From Dendrolimus kikuchii (Eukaryota; Arthropoda; Insecta; Lepidoptera; Lasiocampidae), in assembly GCA_019925095.2 (NCBI GenBank), contig CM034402.1:6025501-6089500 (forward strand): a stretch of DNA of 64,000 nucleotides, in the 5' to 3' direction. A model generated the notes under the pieces. The model was not told the origin of the DNA. It did no database searches and saw only the letters and a list, made by a program, of their open reading frames with translations. Shown in pieces: positions 1-12,110 of the stretch. A program made the translations under genes and the position numbers. The stretch's first letter is position 1; each line of letters starts with the position of its first letter.

Positions 1-37
1 AAACTTTTTAAATATTTTATAAAAGTAACTAGGTATA

Positions 38-98
38 TATACATACATACATACATAACTTCACGCCAGTTCCCTTGCGGGGTAGGCACGAACAACAG
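38..98 (-). mobile_element. L1t LINE tail, about 60 bp
   Basis: CATACATACATAACTTCACG to CACGAACAACAG, beside a TA tract; target duplication unclear. Confidence 0.65.
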
Positions 99-101
99 AC
101 A

Positions 102-170
<69 letters not shown>
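98..170. repeat. (TA)n microsatellite
   Basis: About 70 bp of nearly pure TA. Similar tracts lie at 2025-2060 (TA then CTAT), 2227-2247, 21103-21150 (after the Gypsy LTR) and 54371-54431. Confidence 0.9.
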
Positions 171-174
<4 letters not shown>

Positions 175-2022
175 CTATATATAAAGTTTAAATAGTATTG
201 TTTACATTCATAGAATAAATAGATACAAAATTTTTTAATAAAATATGACACTTCTTTAAGTATTGAAATTTGTGGGCCCAAATTCTGGGCACTAAACTTG
301 ACATTTTATTTTATGTTTCAACTTTATGTCTTCATATTAAATTCATGGCTCACAGGCTTAATGGGATTTTATGACACCATCTTAAAACTGACCTTTCTAC
401 TCAAGTAAAATTCTACGCGAGAAAAAGCCTATATCAACTTTAGGCTACATTAGCAATGTAGGCAACATGCTTTAATGATTTTGTAATTTTAACACCAACC
501 TCAAGAAATTTATTTATCATTATATTTTTAGTGGATATTAGTGAAGTAGACATATAAACAAACCTTGTCCCACCACCTAGTTTAATGGAACACAGAAGTC
601 GCAGATTCGATTACCGCCAGGGTAAATTAAATAAACGATTTTTCAATTATCGTATCTCTGGTCTGAGAATCTGGGATCGGTCCCAAAGTTGTCTGTTACA
701 TATCCTACTTCTTACTGTCCTACTAGTTCTACCCCTACTAATATTATAAACGCGAAAGTTTGTAAGAATGTATGGATGTATATTTGTTACTCTTTCACGA
801 AATAACTACTAAATGGATTTTGATGAAACTTTAAAATAATATATCTTACACATCAGAATAACAAATAGGCTATAATTTATAAAGATATAGTGTGAATTAT
901 CTAAAATATAACGATTTTTCATCATCACGCGGGTAAGACCGCGGGGTGCAGCCAGTTACTTATAACACAACCGTAATTTATTTAGCCTATAAATCTGTAT
1001 AGGGTGTGTTTGCATGTTGATTTAAAAAAAAACACTCAACAAAATAAGCTACTCTTAATTTTTTGCTAGTTCTTCTTAAGACCAAAGGAACTTTGTATAT
1101 AAATTACAGGCAATTTCTGTATAAATAATAAAAGCTAATTGGAATCCGCAGTATAATAATTTGACATAATAAGTGGTACCAGATAAAGTTCTTTAGTATC
1201 TGTGATTAGATTTGTCTCTGAATTAAGTCAAGTAGGTTTGTCGACTTAAAAGATTACTACACTAATATTTGAATCAGTTCAGAAAATAAAATTGAATTGA
1301 ATTCGTATTACTCGATTTTTTACACAATTAATTCAATTCCAAATTCGATGTGAATCCTGAATACTGCTAAGCTTGGTGTCGTGAAGAAGTTCTAAATTGG
1401 ATATGTAAATCAATCAATCAATGATAAAGCTTTTATTTTTATAATCTTCCACATGTACAACATTTACATATAACTTGTTAGTGGTTAAGTCCTGGTAGAT
1501 GTTAATTGTGATGATAGTGTGTTAATATATATTTATGTTAGTAGTTAATTATGTTAGTAATTTCCGATTTTGGATCCCTCTTCGCGTGAAGTCCTCCGTC
1601 ATATTCTTCTACATTTTCTTATTTGTCTGCTGTTTTTGGTATGTCATCAGCCCACCGTAGTACTGCTCTTCCCACTTTGCGTTTTCCCATTGGACCTTCC
1701 CATCTTGTTATCTCTATTGTCCATCTTTTATTTTCTCTCTTCTCTCTTCTCTGTACCATTTAAAGATGCTGAAAAACTTTTACAATATCTTAAATAGTTA
1801 CCTTTTACTGATGGTCATTTGAAAATAGTTACTTTGATCACTTACGCCTACATAGACACTACGCGCACACACGCAATCTCATGCATACTCAAATATAAAT
1901 AAATATACCCCCCCCTTCTCCCCCACACACACATACACAAAAGCATATTGTTATTACTAACATCTTATGAATATCAAATTAAAATTCTTAATTTAACAGT
2001 AGAAAATATTTTTTTTTTTTCA
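171..2022. other. Mostly anonymous AT-rich DNA
   Basis: Apart from the Helitron-like copy at 733-955, no gene or clear repeat was recognised. 565-625 has a weak box B-like GATTCGATTACC. A 75-codon open frame at 1570 has no domain features. Confidence 0.5.
733..955 (+). mobile_element. Helitron-like element H2 (TAATATTATAAACGCGAAAG type)
   Basis: Starts CTAATATTATAAACGCGAAAG and ends with CGCGGGTAAGACCGCG hairpin and a mutated CTAG (CCAG) before T. It closely matches 53648-53860. Similar short elements are widespread in Lepidoptera. Confidence 0.65.
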
Positions 2023-2062
2023 GATATATATATATATATATCTATCTATCTATCTATCATTT

Positions 2063-2250
2063 AAGAGCTATGCTCTTGTCGGTGGAGCCTCCTCCAATCT
2101 TCTCTATTATGGGCCAGTTGTTTTACTTCTATGTAAGACACGATACCTTCTTATGCACGTTAATCGAAGGTAAATTGGAAGCAAGGAGAGGGAAGGGAAG
2201 ACCACGGCGAGCATACATGGATCAAATATATATATATATATATATTAACT
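2063..2250 (+). mobile_element. LINE ORF2 C-terminal scrap
   Basis: Frame at about 2160-2225 reads EGKLEARRGKGRPRRAYMDQ, the same GRPR...DQI block as in L1t but from a different family. Ends in a TA tract. Confidence 0.5.
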
Positions 2251-2284
2251 ACACAACGACATTGCATTAATGTACTATCATTAA

Positions 2285-2472
2285 TGAGAAGAATTGTATG
2301 ACCGAAGCGAATCCTACCTACTATGGCCCGCCACACAGGCTCTAAGGAGACCTAGCGCGGGAAACAGTTTCTTTTGGGACGCCATTTGTACTGTTCTCTG
2401 TATTTTAGTCATTTTATATGTACCCTGTACTACTTACTTATACGCTAATAAATTTCATTTCATTTCATTTTG
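2285..2472 (+). mobile_element. LINE 3' end with CATTT tail
   Basis: ACGCTAATAAATTTCATTTC followed by ATTTCATTTT: a 3' UTR with poly(A)-like signal and short tandem tail. Confidence 0.4.
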
Positions 2473-2697
2473 TAGGCAAGAAGTATGCCCACTCCAATGC
2501 CACTTTAATTTTGAATCGTTGTTAAGTACTTCGGTTTCTTTTGTTATATGCCTGATAGTATCGCTTGTCATTTTGTGTATTTTTCTGAGTTTAACGTACT
2601 TCGTTCCATTGCTCTTAGTGTTGTTGATATTATTTTCATAGTTTTGTTTGTAAAAGTCCATGTTTGACATCCATAAAGCAGGCTTGGCAAGATGCAT
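2473..2697 (-). pseudogene. LINE ORF2 C-terminal fragment, minus strand
   Basis: The minus-strand frame contains IRHITKETEV, LKWHWSGHTS, which fits the LKWxWAGHxxR block found after the RT domain of many insect LINEs. No other domain is present. Confidence 0.45.
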
Positions 2698-3216
2698 GTA
2701 TGAAAGACATTTTTCAAGCCAATAGTATTATTAGAAGATTGGATACCTAATATTCATCAAATGTTCCGAATAAAATGTCGCTGATGTATATATGTAAAGT
2801 AAACATTGGCAGACGATTGTATGTGGGTATACCAAGTTAAGCAAGTCAACTTGTTATCTTGATTCAATACCGCCGAATTATCGTAAGCAATCTTTAATTT
2901 TGTTCTTAATAGTTTTTTTTGTTTCATATTTCATTTTGTTTTAAGACTTTCAGTCTTTGTCTAATCTTTAAAAAATATAGTCTTAAAATAATGTAATAGT
3001 TTATAATATAATTTTAAAAAACTAGTCAGATGAGTACAATTGTCGTTTACGATGAATTAGCGGTAAGTCTTGAGATGTAATACACAACATACAACTCTAC
3101 CTCTAATCTTCATTTTGATTTTCTATTACCCTATTGGGTAACGCCAAATATGACATCGAGCCATAACCTCGATTTCATCGTAAGCGGCATTTGTAAGTAC
3201 CTAAGTATATATTTTG

Positions 3217-3333
3217 TTGCAAAGGTATTTTAAATTATTATTTTATTTTAAGAATTCCAGTATTAGTTAGATTAAACTATACTGAATCGAAAACTAAGTC
3301 CTGAAACAAATTAGTTTAAAATACCTTTTGCAA
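3217..3333. repeat. Small foldback element
   Basis: TTGCAAAGGTATTTTAAA at 3217 and its near reverse complement at 3315-3333 flank about 80 bp of AT-rich DNA. Confidence 0.45.
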
Positions 3334-3527
3334 AAAAATTATACTTAAAAGCCGCGCAGAAGGTTTGCCGATGACTACTTACTATCATTGTATATACTCA
3401 TATAAAGTATATACAATAATAAATTTAGTGTAACAACGATTATGTAATGTTTTTATTTATAAGATACTGATTGGGTAGTGAGAATAATGCAACATACCTT
3501 TTTTCTTATTAATTTTTGTCCATCCAT

Positions 3528-3660
3528 ACGTTGTCTGGAAGAAATCGCTAATAGCGATACGACCGCCTATTGTATTGTAAAATGTTATTTCTGTTAACTG
3601 TATCTTTTAAAAAACAATATAGCATATTCATTCATTCATCTATTCATTCACTCAACCCTG
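3528..3660 (+). mobile_element. LINE 3' tail (AAATCGCTAATAGCGAT type)
   Basis: GTCTGGAAGAAATCGCTAAT, GCCTATTGTATTG and a TTCA-repeat tail. Confidence 0.55.
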
Positions 3661-4290
3661 CTGACCATCGACGCGACATTATGAGGCTATCGGCAAACCA
3701 GCGCCCGGGTAGTAGGTCTAAATGTCGCTTGCGATAAAGTGACGGTAAAGGCTCGATATGTCCGTGTCAAATTTCGTAATCATGCAAACCCCGTAGTTTC
3801 TAGGAAAAATACCTGTGATATACAAAGACGAAAACATACGGCACCTTTTTTCCAAAATAGCAACGGAACCTTAAAAAACGGCTACGCATTATTTTCCTGA
3901 AAGAAACGTATTCAACTCTCCTTGACGCTTTCATCCTTGCCGGCAATATTATGAAGATATAATCTAAAATCATTTTATCGATATTAGAAGAAACTTCGAA
4001 ATATGCGATGAAAGTAAGTAAAAATCCGTATTATGATGGCACATGGTTCCGTTAACAAATAAGTAATACATCTTCCATTTCCCATTTTATATTTGTTGGA
4101 TAACTGAACGCCTTTTGATTTATCAATGTCAAAAGACAATGTCTATGAAGTACATTTAGAATTTTATTAATGTCGTTATTACTTTGGAATATATTTGCTG
4201 TAAGGTTTTATCACGTATTTTATCGGGCTATATGACAATAACATTACTTCATAAAATACTGTTTTGCAAAATGATTACTAGTACTAGATA

Positions 4291-4945
4291 TCTGTTTTTT
4301 TTTATAAGCTTGAGTTCAACAGACAGGCAGACGACCCACTTGATGGCAAGCGGTTACCATCGCCTATGGACATTTGCAACACCAAAGGTGCTACGAATGC
4401 GCTGCTGCTCTCTTAAGGGAGACTGAAACCTAGTCACTAACGCCTGAACACAACTCAAGGTTGTTATGGCAACATACTTTTATCCGTGCAAGAACAGAGT
4501 TAGAATACAATTTCCTGCGGCCGGGCGGCCTGTCGTAAGAGGCGACTTAACAACCCACAGCCAGGTGGTAGGGCATTTGCCCGAGTGGATGGCTACCACC
4601 CCTGGTCTAGAGTATGTCGCCATAACAACCTTGAGTTGTGTTCAGGCGTTAGTGACTAGGTTTCAGTATCCCTTAAGAGAGCAGCAGCGCATTTGTAGCA
4701 CCTTTGGTGTTGCAAATGTCCATAGGCGATGGTAACCGCTTTCCTTCAAGTGGGCCGTCTGCCTGTCTACTGATCTCCTGCAATAAAAAAAAATAAAAAA
4801 AAATACTTTAGACCAGGGGTGGTAGCCATCCAGTCGAGCAAATACCCTACCACCTGGCTGTGGGTTGTTTTATCGCCTCTTACGACAGGCCGCCCGGCCG
4901 CAGGAAATTGTATTCTTTGTCCGTTCCTGCACGGACACGGTTCCT
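4291..4945 (-). mobile_element. SINE-like retroposon S1 split by another S1 copy
   Basis: A minus-strand S1 copy (T-run at left, CGGACAAAG-type head at right) is interrupted at its middle by the S1 copy 4481-4802. The halves are 4291-4480 and 4803-4945. ATACTTT is present on both sides of the inserted copy. Confidence 0.75.
4481..4802 (+). mobile_element. SINE-like retroposon S1, complete copy
   Basis: About 320 bp. Head TATCCGTGCAAGAACAGAG, GC-rich CCTGCGGCCGGGCGGCC, then AGCCAGGTGGTAGGGC, and an AATAAAAAAAAATAAAAAA tail. The tail plus the ATACTTT duplication (4474-4480, 4803-4809) indicate retroposition and set the sense strand. No internal ORF of its own is credible. A tRNA-type promoter is not clear. 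Confidence 0.75.
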
Positions 4946-5336
4946 CAGCTGTATATCTAAACTATCTCTTCTTTGCCCACTTTAGGCACTAAAAGAAACC
5001 CTCAACATAAATAATGTACCTAAATTAGGTCCATACAAGTACATCTCAAATCTAAGATGGAAAAAGTTTTCGTACATCAGTTTGTTCATAAGTACTTTCT
5101 AACTTGGGCTGAAACTTTCTCTCTGAAACTTTGGCGACAATTGATGTTGATCGAAATGACAACTATGTTAGACTCCACTTGTTATGGCAAAGATTTGTGT
5201 TTGTTAATGCAAAATAATCTTGCATGGAAATATTAATTCTATTTAGGTTATTTTTTGATTAAATGTAACAACAACCACTCAAAAAACAAAAACAAAAAAA
5301 AGTACGGACTCTTGTTCCGTACCTTTACATAATTAC

Positions 5337-5805
5337 GTAAACATGCCGTGTTTCGTACATTAAAGCTATTTAAAAAAGAAAACGGGAATAGACTATATAA
5401 ACGATAGAGAACACGATGCATTTTTTTCAGATTTCTTGTCTGTTTGTTCGGAATTCACGCAAAAACTACTAGGCCGATTTCGATGCGGTTTTCGGTGATC
5501 GACAGCTAATTCTTAGACTTAAAATCTGCGCAAATTTTTATCCTGGGGATTTAAAAAATGGCCAGATTTAAACAAATCGAGTGCCAATGCGATTTTTGCT
5601 CTACTCGATAGGAAATTTAACGAAATAAAGTGTGTGATATTTTATATCCCGGGAGCATTTTGAAGTTTTTGGGGGCATAAAAATTAGCCTATTCCAACAC
5701 TGTTTTCACTAACAAGATAGCTTATATTATTTTTTAAATGCTACGGTACTTTGTGCCCCGTGAATCACGCTTGAATTTCAAGTCAAGCTTAGACGAAGTC
5801 ACGGG
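5337..5805 (+). mobile_element. Helitron-like element H6
   Basis: Shares CCGTGTTTCGTAC, GACTATATAAACGA, TTGTCTGTTTGTTCGG and CGAAGTCACGGGCAT blocks with 29368-29822, 28318-28799 and 62745-63131. Confidence 0.5.
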
Positions 5806-5904
5806 CATATCTTAATGTAGTACAAAATTTTTGAATTTGTTATTTTATAACGACCCCATAAGTTGACTTACCTGAGCCTTTTCACATTTTTATTGAAATT
5901 ATAG

Positions 5905-6230
5905 CTTAAGTACTCCTTAGTAAGGCCCTTGCCTTACTTATAATCGTTTCTTAAATTTAAAGAAACTGCTCAGTAACTGATTAGTGAAAATCTTAGCCAT
6001 TAAATCCTCTTTAGTTGAATATTTTGGGTACAACCTACGTTAATCATTCAAATTTCGGTTATCTGTGCTCCTCTTAGGTAAAAAACAGGTAATACACGTT
6101 TATAAGTGAAAAAAAGATATTAATTGATTAGGGTCTGATTCTGATTCTTGTACTTAAGAGATGCCTAATCGTTTCTTAACGAGATTATTATAAGTAAGGC
6201 CGTAAGTCTTGATTGATCTTAAGTAGTTTT
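5905..6230. repeat. Foldback MITE-like region
   Basis: GCCTTACTTATAATCGTTTC near 5933 is mirrored by pieces near 6165-6215 (TCGTTTCTTAACGAG, TTATAAGTAAGGCCG), with CTTAAG at both edges. Arms imperfect. Confidence 0.4.
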
Positions 6231-6275
6231 TATAGTTGTAACTTTGAATACTTTCTTCACGCTCGCTTATAGCTG

Positions 6276-6552
6276 GTTTTTTTATTTTTTTTTATTGTAT
6301 GAATTCAGCAGACAGGCAGACTGCAAAGGTGTTACAAATGCGCTGCTGCTCTCTTAAGGAAGTCTGGAACCTAGCCACTGTAGCCAGAACACAACTCAAG
6401 GTTGTTATGGCGGCATACTCTGGACCAGGGGTGGTAGCCATCGAGGCAGGCAAATGCCCTACCACCTGGCTGTGAGTTGTTTTGTCGCCTCTTACGACAG
6501 GCCGCTCGGCTTCAGGAAATTGTATTCTTTTTCCGTTCCTGTACGGATACAC
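6276..6552 (-). mobile_element. SINE-like S1 copy with internal deletion
   Basis: Lacks the CCCACTTGATGG to CAACACC part present in other copies. T-run at left (reversed A-tail). Confidence 0.7.
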
Positions 6553-6996
6553 AGGTTTACACGTATTAAGTACGTAATTATTTAAATTTTACGTGACTAA
6601 ACAGGAGTTTCTAGTATTTTCTTAAGTGTCGCAACTCCTACACATAATACTACATAAAACTACGTTTAAACGGTTTTATGCACGGTATTTTATTCGATTT
6701 TAATTTCGACGTTTCGGCCACTTTTCAGTAAGTAATAAGTTGTACTTAAAATTTACTTATCTACTTACGTATATAATAAGTGTAAACCGGCCATTAATGC
6801 GGGTCTGACAAGACAGTACAAAATGAGACGGTAATTTTAATCCAATTACCAAACGTGTCCCATTTAGGCTCACATTAAATTTAATTATTTGAATATAATT
6901 TGCCCTCGACCTAATTTTAGGATACTCGTGAGCAAATAGAAAAGCTGTTAGAACCACGTCCTTGTGGATTTTCAAATAATTAGTTGAGCTCGTTTA

Positions 6997-7072
6997 CATA
7001 CATACATACATAACTTCACGCCAGTTCCCTTGCGGGGTAGGCACGAACAACAGAGTGCCATTTAGGCTTATT
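6997..7072 (-). mobile_element. L1t LINE tail, 76 bp
   Basis: Very short copy with CATA tail at left, flanked by CTCGTTTA duplications (6989-6996 and 7073-7080). Confidence 0.75.
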
Positions 7073-7221
7073 CTCGTTTAAGTGCAGGTTATTCGAGATC
7101 TTTCACATTCGTGGAAACCAGTCGCGAGGCACGCAGAAATTTCTCATGTTTTGATAATTAATCGCGTTTTTTTTTATTACAGAACCATTTGTCTAATCGT
7201 GCTAATATTTAATAATCGAGA

Positions 7222-7590
7222 CTAGTGGTTGCTCGTGGTCGAAATTCGACCATAATAATTAATTTAAATAATAAGTTTGAACATTATTAAGGTTCAGTTG
7301 TTAAAGACTATACTTCTATAATCATACATTTCGTCAAGGCTACGCTGTTAATTTGACTTTAACAATAAACAAAAGAGTATGGTATATGTGTGTCAGATAC
7401 ATGGTAGTGTTTGTAATGTGTTTTTATTTATTTAATTTTTTATGCATAATTTATAATAAATATTAGCATTCTACACGCCTTCTCTATATAAACTATAAGT
7501 GTGTGAAATTTCATACTCCTCCGTCCGCGCAATTTTCGTAAAGAGGGGTAGGTATAAAGTTTTTGCTATGTTTTTGCATCACGTATTAAT
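7222..7590 (-). mobile_element. Helitron-like element H1, second copy
   Basis: Reverse-oriented copy of the 42583-42931 element. CTAG and the GGTCGAA hairpin lie at the left end and the ATTAATACGTGA block at the right end. Confidence 0.7.
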
Positions 7591-7712
7591 TATATAGATA
7601 ATTGTTTAAAATAAAAATATCTTCTTTTATTTCACAATACCCTAATTATTTGGGGTCAATACAATATGTCTTTTGCTTCCATACTCCTCTATCTTAGATT
7701 ACGTCCTCTGTC

Positions 7713-7971
7713 ATCCTACAAATCGTCATATCATCCTACAAATCATCATATCATCCTACAAACAATCAATCTATCTCTTTTTTATCTCAAATTTCATTTA
7801 AATGCGTTTAGTAGTTTTTACGTGATGCTCTGACAGACAGACAGACAGACAGACAAAAAATCTAAAAATTGCATTTTCGGAATGCGTTGGTCCGGATTAG
7901 CCCCCTGATTTTTTTTCATATTTTTAAAAGCATTATACAAACCCGAAACCATTTACCGATTTATTATAGTA
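7713..7971 (+). repeat. Short tandem repeat followed by repeat E
   Basis: Three units of CATCCTACAAATCATCATAT (7713-7770), then a block with (ACAG)n at 7832-7855 and CTAAAAATTGCATTTTCGGAA. The latter block recurs at 24057-24250. Confidence 0.55.
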
Positions 7972-8307
7972 CTAGCTGACCCGGCAAACGTTGTTTCGCA
8001 TTTTAAATTATTTTTAGTAATTTTAAGTAAGTTCAATTATTACAGTACTATTATCGCTATTAAAAAATAGGGGTTCGTGGTAGAAGGGTGAAAATTTGAA
8101 GTTGTATGTATTTTTCAATGTTAAATCATAATGAAATACAAATAAGAAATTTTGTCAAAAAAAAACCACAAATAATTAGGGGTTATCGTTACCCTTATCG
8201 ATTCTCAGACCTACCCGATATGCAAACAAAATTTCATACAAATCGGTTCAGCCGATTCTGAGGAGCTTGGTAACAAACACCGCGACACGAGAATTTTATA
8301 TATTAGA
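7972..8307 (-). mobile_element. Helitron-like element H5
   Basis: On the minus strand it starts TCTAATATATAAAATTCTCG and ends GGGTCAGCTAG followed by T. Confidence 0.6.
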
Positions 8308-8399
8308 CAGAAAATCTACATCTGTTAGCAACGAAAGAGTATAACCTAAATTATCTGCTAAAGAATAAAAATCTTTGATTTAAGTTAAACTGTGAGTTT

Positions 8400-9005
8400 T
8401 AGTGCAACTGACCCTTTTCTAAGAACATTTTATTACTCGGAAAAACGAGATTGAATCCCTTTTGTATAATGTACTCTTTAGCCCAAAAACGCCCTCCTAT
8501 TTGAAGGACCGCTTTGAGTTCTTTCAAGAAAGTAGTACAAGGCTCTTAAGATCATCAGCAAATCTGCGACTAATGACGTCAATACATTCTACGCAATTTT
8601 GTCAGAAATCTTTTACTGTGCAGACTGTACAGTGTAAAGGTTGTAGAATGCATTACCAATGAGTATCAGAAGTGCAAAGTCACTTACATCTTTTAATAAA
8701 CTCCTCAATAATCACTATCCAATATTGTAAACAGTAATTTATGTATGTGTATGTAACTGTATGTAAATATATTTGTATATAAATATGTATGTGTATTTTT
8801 ATTTACTATTAATATTTGTATATATGATTGTATATATTTTAAACTGCGCACTGAATACCGACCCACTATTAGAAATGTGAAATTATCTCTAGAAGATTAT
8901 CTGGAAGAAATCGCTGTTAGCAGTAAGACCACCGATTGTACTAGTTAAATGATTGTTTATTTTCTTGTGTGCAATAAAGAATATTCTATTCTATTCTATT
9001 GTATT
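8400..9005 (+). mobile_element. LINE 3' fragment with TATTC-type tail
   Basis: Translated 8550-8680 gives a decayed FCQKSFTVQTVQ and ALPM-like RT C-terminus. The 3' UTR has the CTGGAAGAAATCGCTGTTAGC stem and ends GCAATAAAGAATATTCTATTCTATTC. The same tail occurs at 28455-28738 (-), 3528-3660, 27225-27370, 43905-44000 (-), 12000-12110 (-) and 62150-62265. Confidence 0.65.
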
Positions 9006-9151
9006 GAATCTTACGCAAGAAGAGAGAGGGGGGTTCGAGAGATGTTATGTATCCTTACATAGTGGTAGGTAGGTAGGTGGTAGGGGTCAAAAATCGTCAA
9101 AATCATCCTTACGTAATTAATGTATGGCCTCTAAATTATTAATATTCTATT

Positions 9152-9340
9152 ACCTGTCCCGGCAGACGTTGTCCTGCCCTGAAGAAATAAAATTTAGAAA
9201 CCGATTGTAACGCCACCAACCGGGTCCAATTGTGGACCTAAACCATTCTCGAATCCACCTGAACAAAAAATTTCATCGAATTCGGTCCAGCCGTTTAGAA
9301 GGAATTTAGTCATATACACGTACAGAAGAATTTTATATGT
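9152..9340 (-). mobile_element. Helitron-like element H4, decayed copy
   Basis: Contains the GGCAGACGTTGTCCTGCC hairpin of family H4, but the CTAG end is changed. It lies directly beside a second copy. Confidence 0.5.
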
Positions 9341-9342
9341 AA

Positions 9343-9673
9343 CTAGCGGTATCGGCAGACGTTGTCCTGCCCTGAAAAAATAAAAACTTAGAACTTGATT
9401 CCAGCGCTACCTACCGGGTTTAATTGTGGATCTAAACCATCCCCGGACCCACATAAACAATATTTTTTTACACCTTGGGTTACATTATTTAAGTTCAAGT
9501 AGGGATCCCTAATTTTTTATAGTAATAAATATAACCTATTGTAATCTGGGATAATGTAGCATTCTAATGAAGAAATAATTCTTGCAATCGGTCCATTAGT
9601 TTTCGAGTTTATTCGTTGCAAACATCAAAAACACAAACATACAAATGTTTCCTCTTTATAATATTAGTATAGA
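9343..9673 (-). mobile_element. Helitron-like element H4
   Basis: CTAG, then GGCAGACG...CTGCC hairpin at the left end; TCTATACTAATATTATAAAG at the right end on the minus strand. It is head-to-tail with the previous copy. Confidence 0.6.
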
Positions 9674-10165
9674 ATATATACATAATATTAATATACATAC
9701 ATAGGTTTAGGATCTTATCATAATTTAGATTTTCACCCAACGATTGTTTTTTCTGGTACTCTTCTTCAAAGCTTGTTCCAAACACTTTTGTTGTAAGCTC
9801 GAACAACAAAATTAATGTCAGGTGGATGTATTTTAGGAACGATTTTCACAACAAAATTAATTTCTGATGAACGTTGTTCAACTTTTGCTGTCATTCCTGA
9901 CAGGTTTATTGTCGTATCCTTCTTCATGACGTCTAACGTCATTCGTGACATTTAAAAGTTTTATCAGTGTAGGGTTGTAATTTTCTTGGAATCTGTCAAA
10001 AGTTTGTTGATCTCATCTTGGTAAGTACGGTAGTCGTGTTGAATCCTTATTGCTGCTCTTTTTCGTAATTTGATTAAAAAACTTTAATTTACATAATGCA
10101 CTAAGATGTTTACCACTTAAGGATTCAAATTTGAAAATTTTGGATACTTTAGACAATACCTATTT

Positions 10166-10482
10166 GTTTTTTTTTTTATTGCAGGAGATCAGCAGACAGG
10201 CAGACGGCCCACTTGATGGAAAGCGGTTACCATCGCCTATGGACATTTGCAACACCAAAGTTGCTACAAATGCGCTGGTGCTTTCTTAAGGGAGACTGGA
10301 ACCTGGTCACTAATGCCGGAACACAACTCAAGGTTGTTATGGCGACATACTTTAGACCACGGGTGATAGCCATTCAGTCGGGCAAATGCCCTACCACCTG
10401 GCTGTGGGTTGTTAAGTCGCCTCTTACGACAGGCCGCCCGACCGCAGGAAATTGTATTCTTTCTCCGTTCCTGCACGGATGA
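10166..10482 (-). mobile_element. SINE-like S1 copy
   Basis: Near-complete: T-run with ATTGCAG, ACAGGCAGACGGCCC, and CCGTTCCTGCACGGAT at the right end. Confidence 0.75.
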
Positions 10483-10739
10483 AGTTTATTAACTAAGTAA
10501 GAATAGGTATAGTTGATTGTGTTATTTCTTTTAACCTGGCTTCGATTGTGTAAACTTCTCTTGAAATCATCCTGTAACCTGATTTATTCAGTTACCAAGT
10601 TTTTAATTGTATGTAATGAAATGCTACTTAAAAAAATAATAATCAGCATTATGTTACTACTATATCTATTATAATGTTAGTATCAGTAATCGTTTTTCGC
10701 AGATGTAGCGTTGGTTTTAATGTGTTATTTGTAATGCTA

Positions 10740-11400
10740 CATTGTTATTAATTGTTACATTGTAATCGGATTGAAAGAGTACAACAAAGATTCTTGTATT
10801 ATTTAGCTTACTCAGACAATAAGTGCCGTTCTTTACAATCCTATGATGATCACATTCAGCACTATAATATTACCCCATTATATACTCGAAGGAAAATATC
10901 AGACATTATAATACATACATAACTTCACGCCAGTTCCCTTGCGGGGTAGGCACGAACAACAGAGCGCCATTTAGGCTTATTCTTACACACCTCGCTTGCT
11001 TCTTTCACATTCATAACTCTTGTCATGCACGCTCGTCTGTCCTTAAGGCTCCTGACATCACCTCCTCACATCCTGACATTATAATGACTTATAATATTTT
11101 AAATGGAATAGTACATTCTAGTATTACTCTTCAAAATTTAACCATTTGTGTCCCCCGGAACGGCAGTCGTTTAATTAATAGCAAAACTTTTAATTTACCA
11201 CAAGTAAGAACTAATATAGGTCAACATTCTCCCCTATACAGAATGATGAACTATAGTAATTCCGTACGTACAAAGGTCGACATATTCGCCGACTCTGCTA
11301 CTTCTATTAAAAAACGACTCAATGCCTTGTTTCAATCCACTTCTTAACTTTGTCACACCTACTTATATTTTGTTTTTACCACTGTAAAATCATACATTCA
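10740..11400 (+). mobile_element. Jockey-group LINE ORF2 C-terminal fragment, split by L1t
   Basis: Frames on both sides of the insertion read like the end of a LINE RT protein: RIERVQQRFLYYLAYSDN before it, and LNGIVHSSITLQNL, SPLYRMMNYSNSV and a stop at about 11345 after it. No start, RT core or endonuclease is present. Confidence 0.65.
10913..11074 (-). mobile_element. L1t LINE tail inserted inside another LINE fragment
   Basis: Minus-strand copy of the last 160 bp of L1t, flanked by an 11-bp duplication GACATTATAAT (10902-10912 and 11075-11085). Confidence 0.8.
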
Positions 11401-11999
11401 TAGTCCGTAGATAACCAATTCTATTAGGCATGCCGTGTTTGCATAAACAGAATATAGTTTAAGCTATGAAACGGTTTAATGAAAACAAAAAACAAAAGTT
11501 TATAACCTATATTCAACTTCGCAGACTAAGAAAAAAAAATTACGTTGAATGTTCACAGAAAAGGTATGTAAATACATATATGTAACTACTCATTAACGCC
11601 AGTTATTTTTAACATTATAAACAAGACTCATTTGACCGCAATCACTAACACTCTCATAATCCCAGATGGAACATTGACATTATAAAATTGTCAATTTAAT
11701 TTATTTTGTATACACGTCATATTTCATTATTCATTAATTATTATTTATTAATAAGAATATTCCATCCTATGTATGCTTATCAACATAATGTTATCAAAGT
11801 TTAAAACAAAAGAAGTAGATATAAGAGGAAGAATAAATTAATATTAAAAGAGCTGCTTGAGGATGCGTAGAACCTCAACTTCCTAAAATTATTGCGAGGC
11901 TTGCTCTCATTTTTGCTAAATGGGAAAATAATGCAAAATAATAGGGGAAAGAATTACATGCCGTATATAATTTTATTACATACATACATACATACATAA

Positions 12000-12110
12000 C
12001 TTAATTTTATTATTATAAAAAATCACAAAAATGATATTTACAGAACTGTTATGGCAGAACAATAAGCGATTGTTGCTTAAAGCGATTTCTTCCAAGCAAT
12101 TTTACTTAAA
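12000..12110 (-). mobile_element. LINE 3' tail, diverged
   Basis: Reverse copy with AATAAGCGATTGTTGCTTAA and GCGATTTCTTCCAAGCAA; next to a CATA repeat. Confidence 0.45.

Noticed and set aside
1570..1797. 75-codon leucine/phenylalanine-rich frame
   Set aside because: Hydrophobic translation of a T-rich stretch; no splice context, domain or neighbour.
4184..4735. Small proteins of 80-90 codons
   Set aside because: They lie in S1 retroposon copies, and the same frames recur at 6292, 10213, 14480 and 60855.
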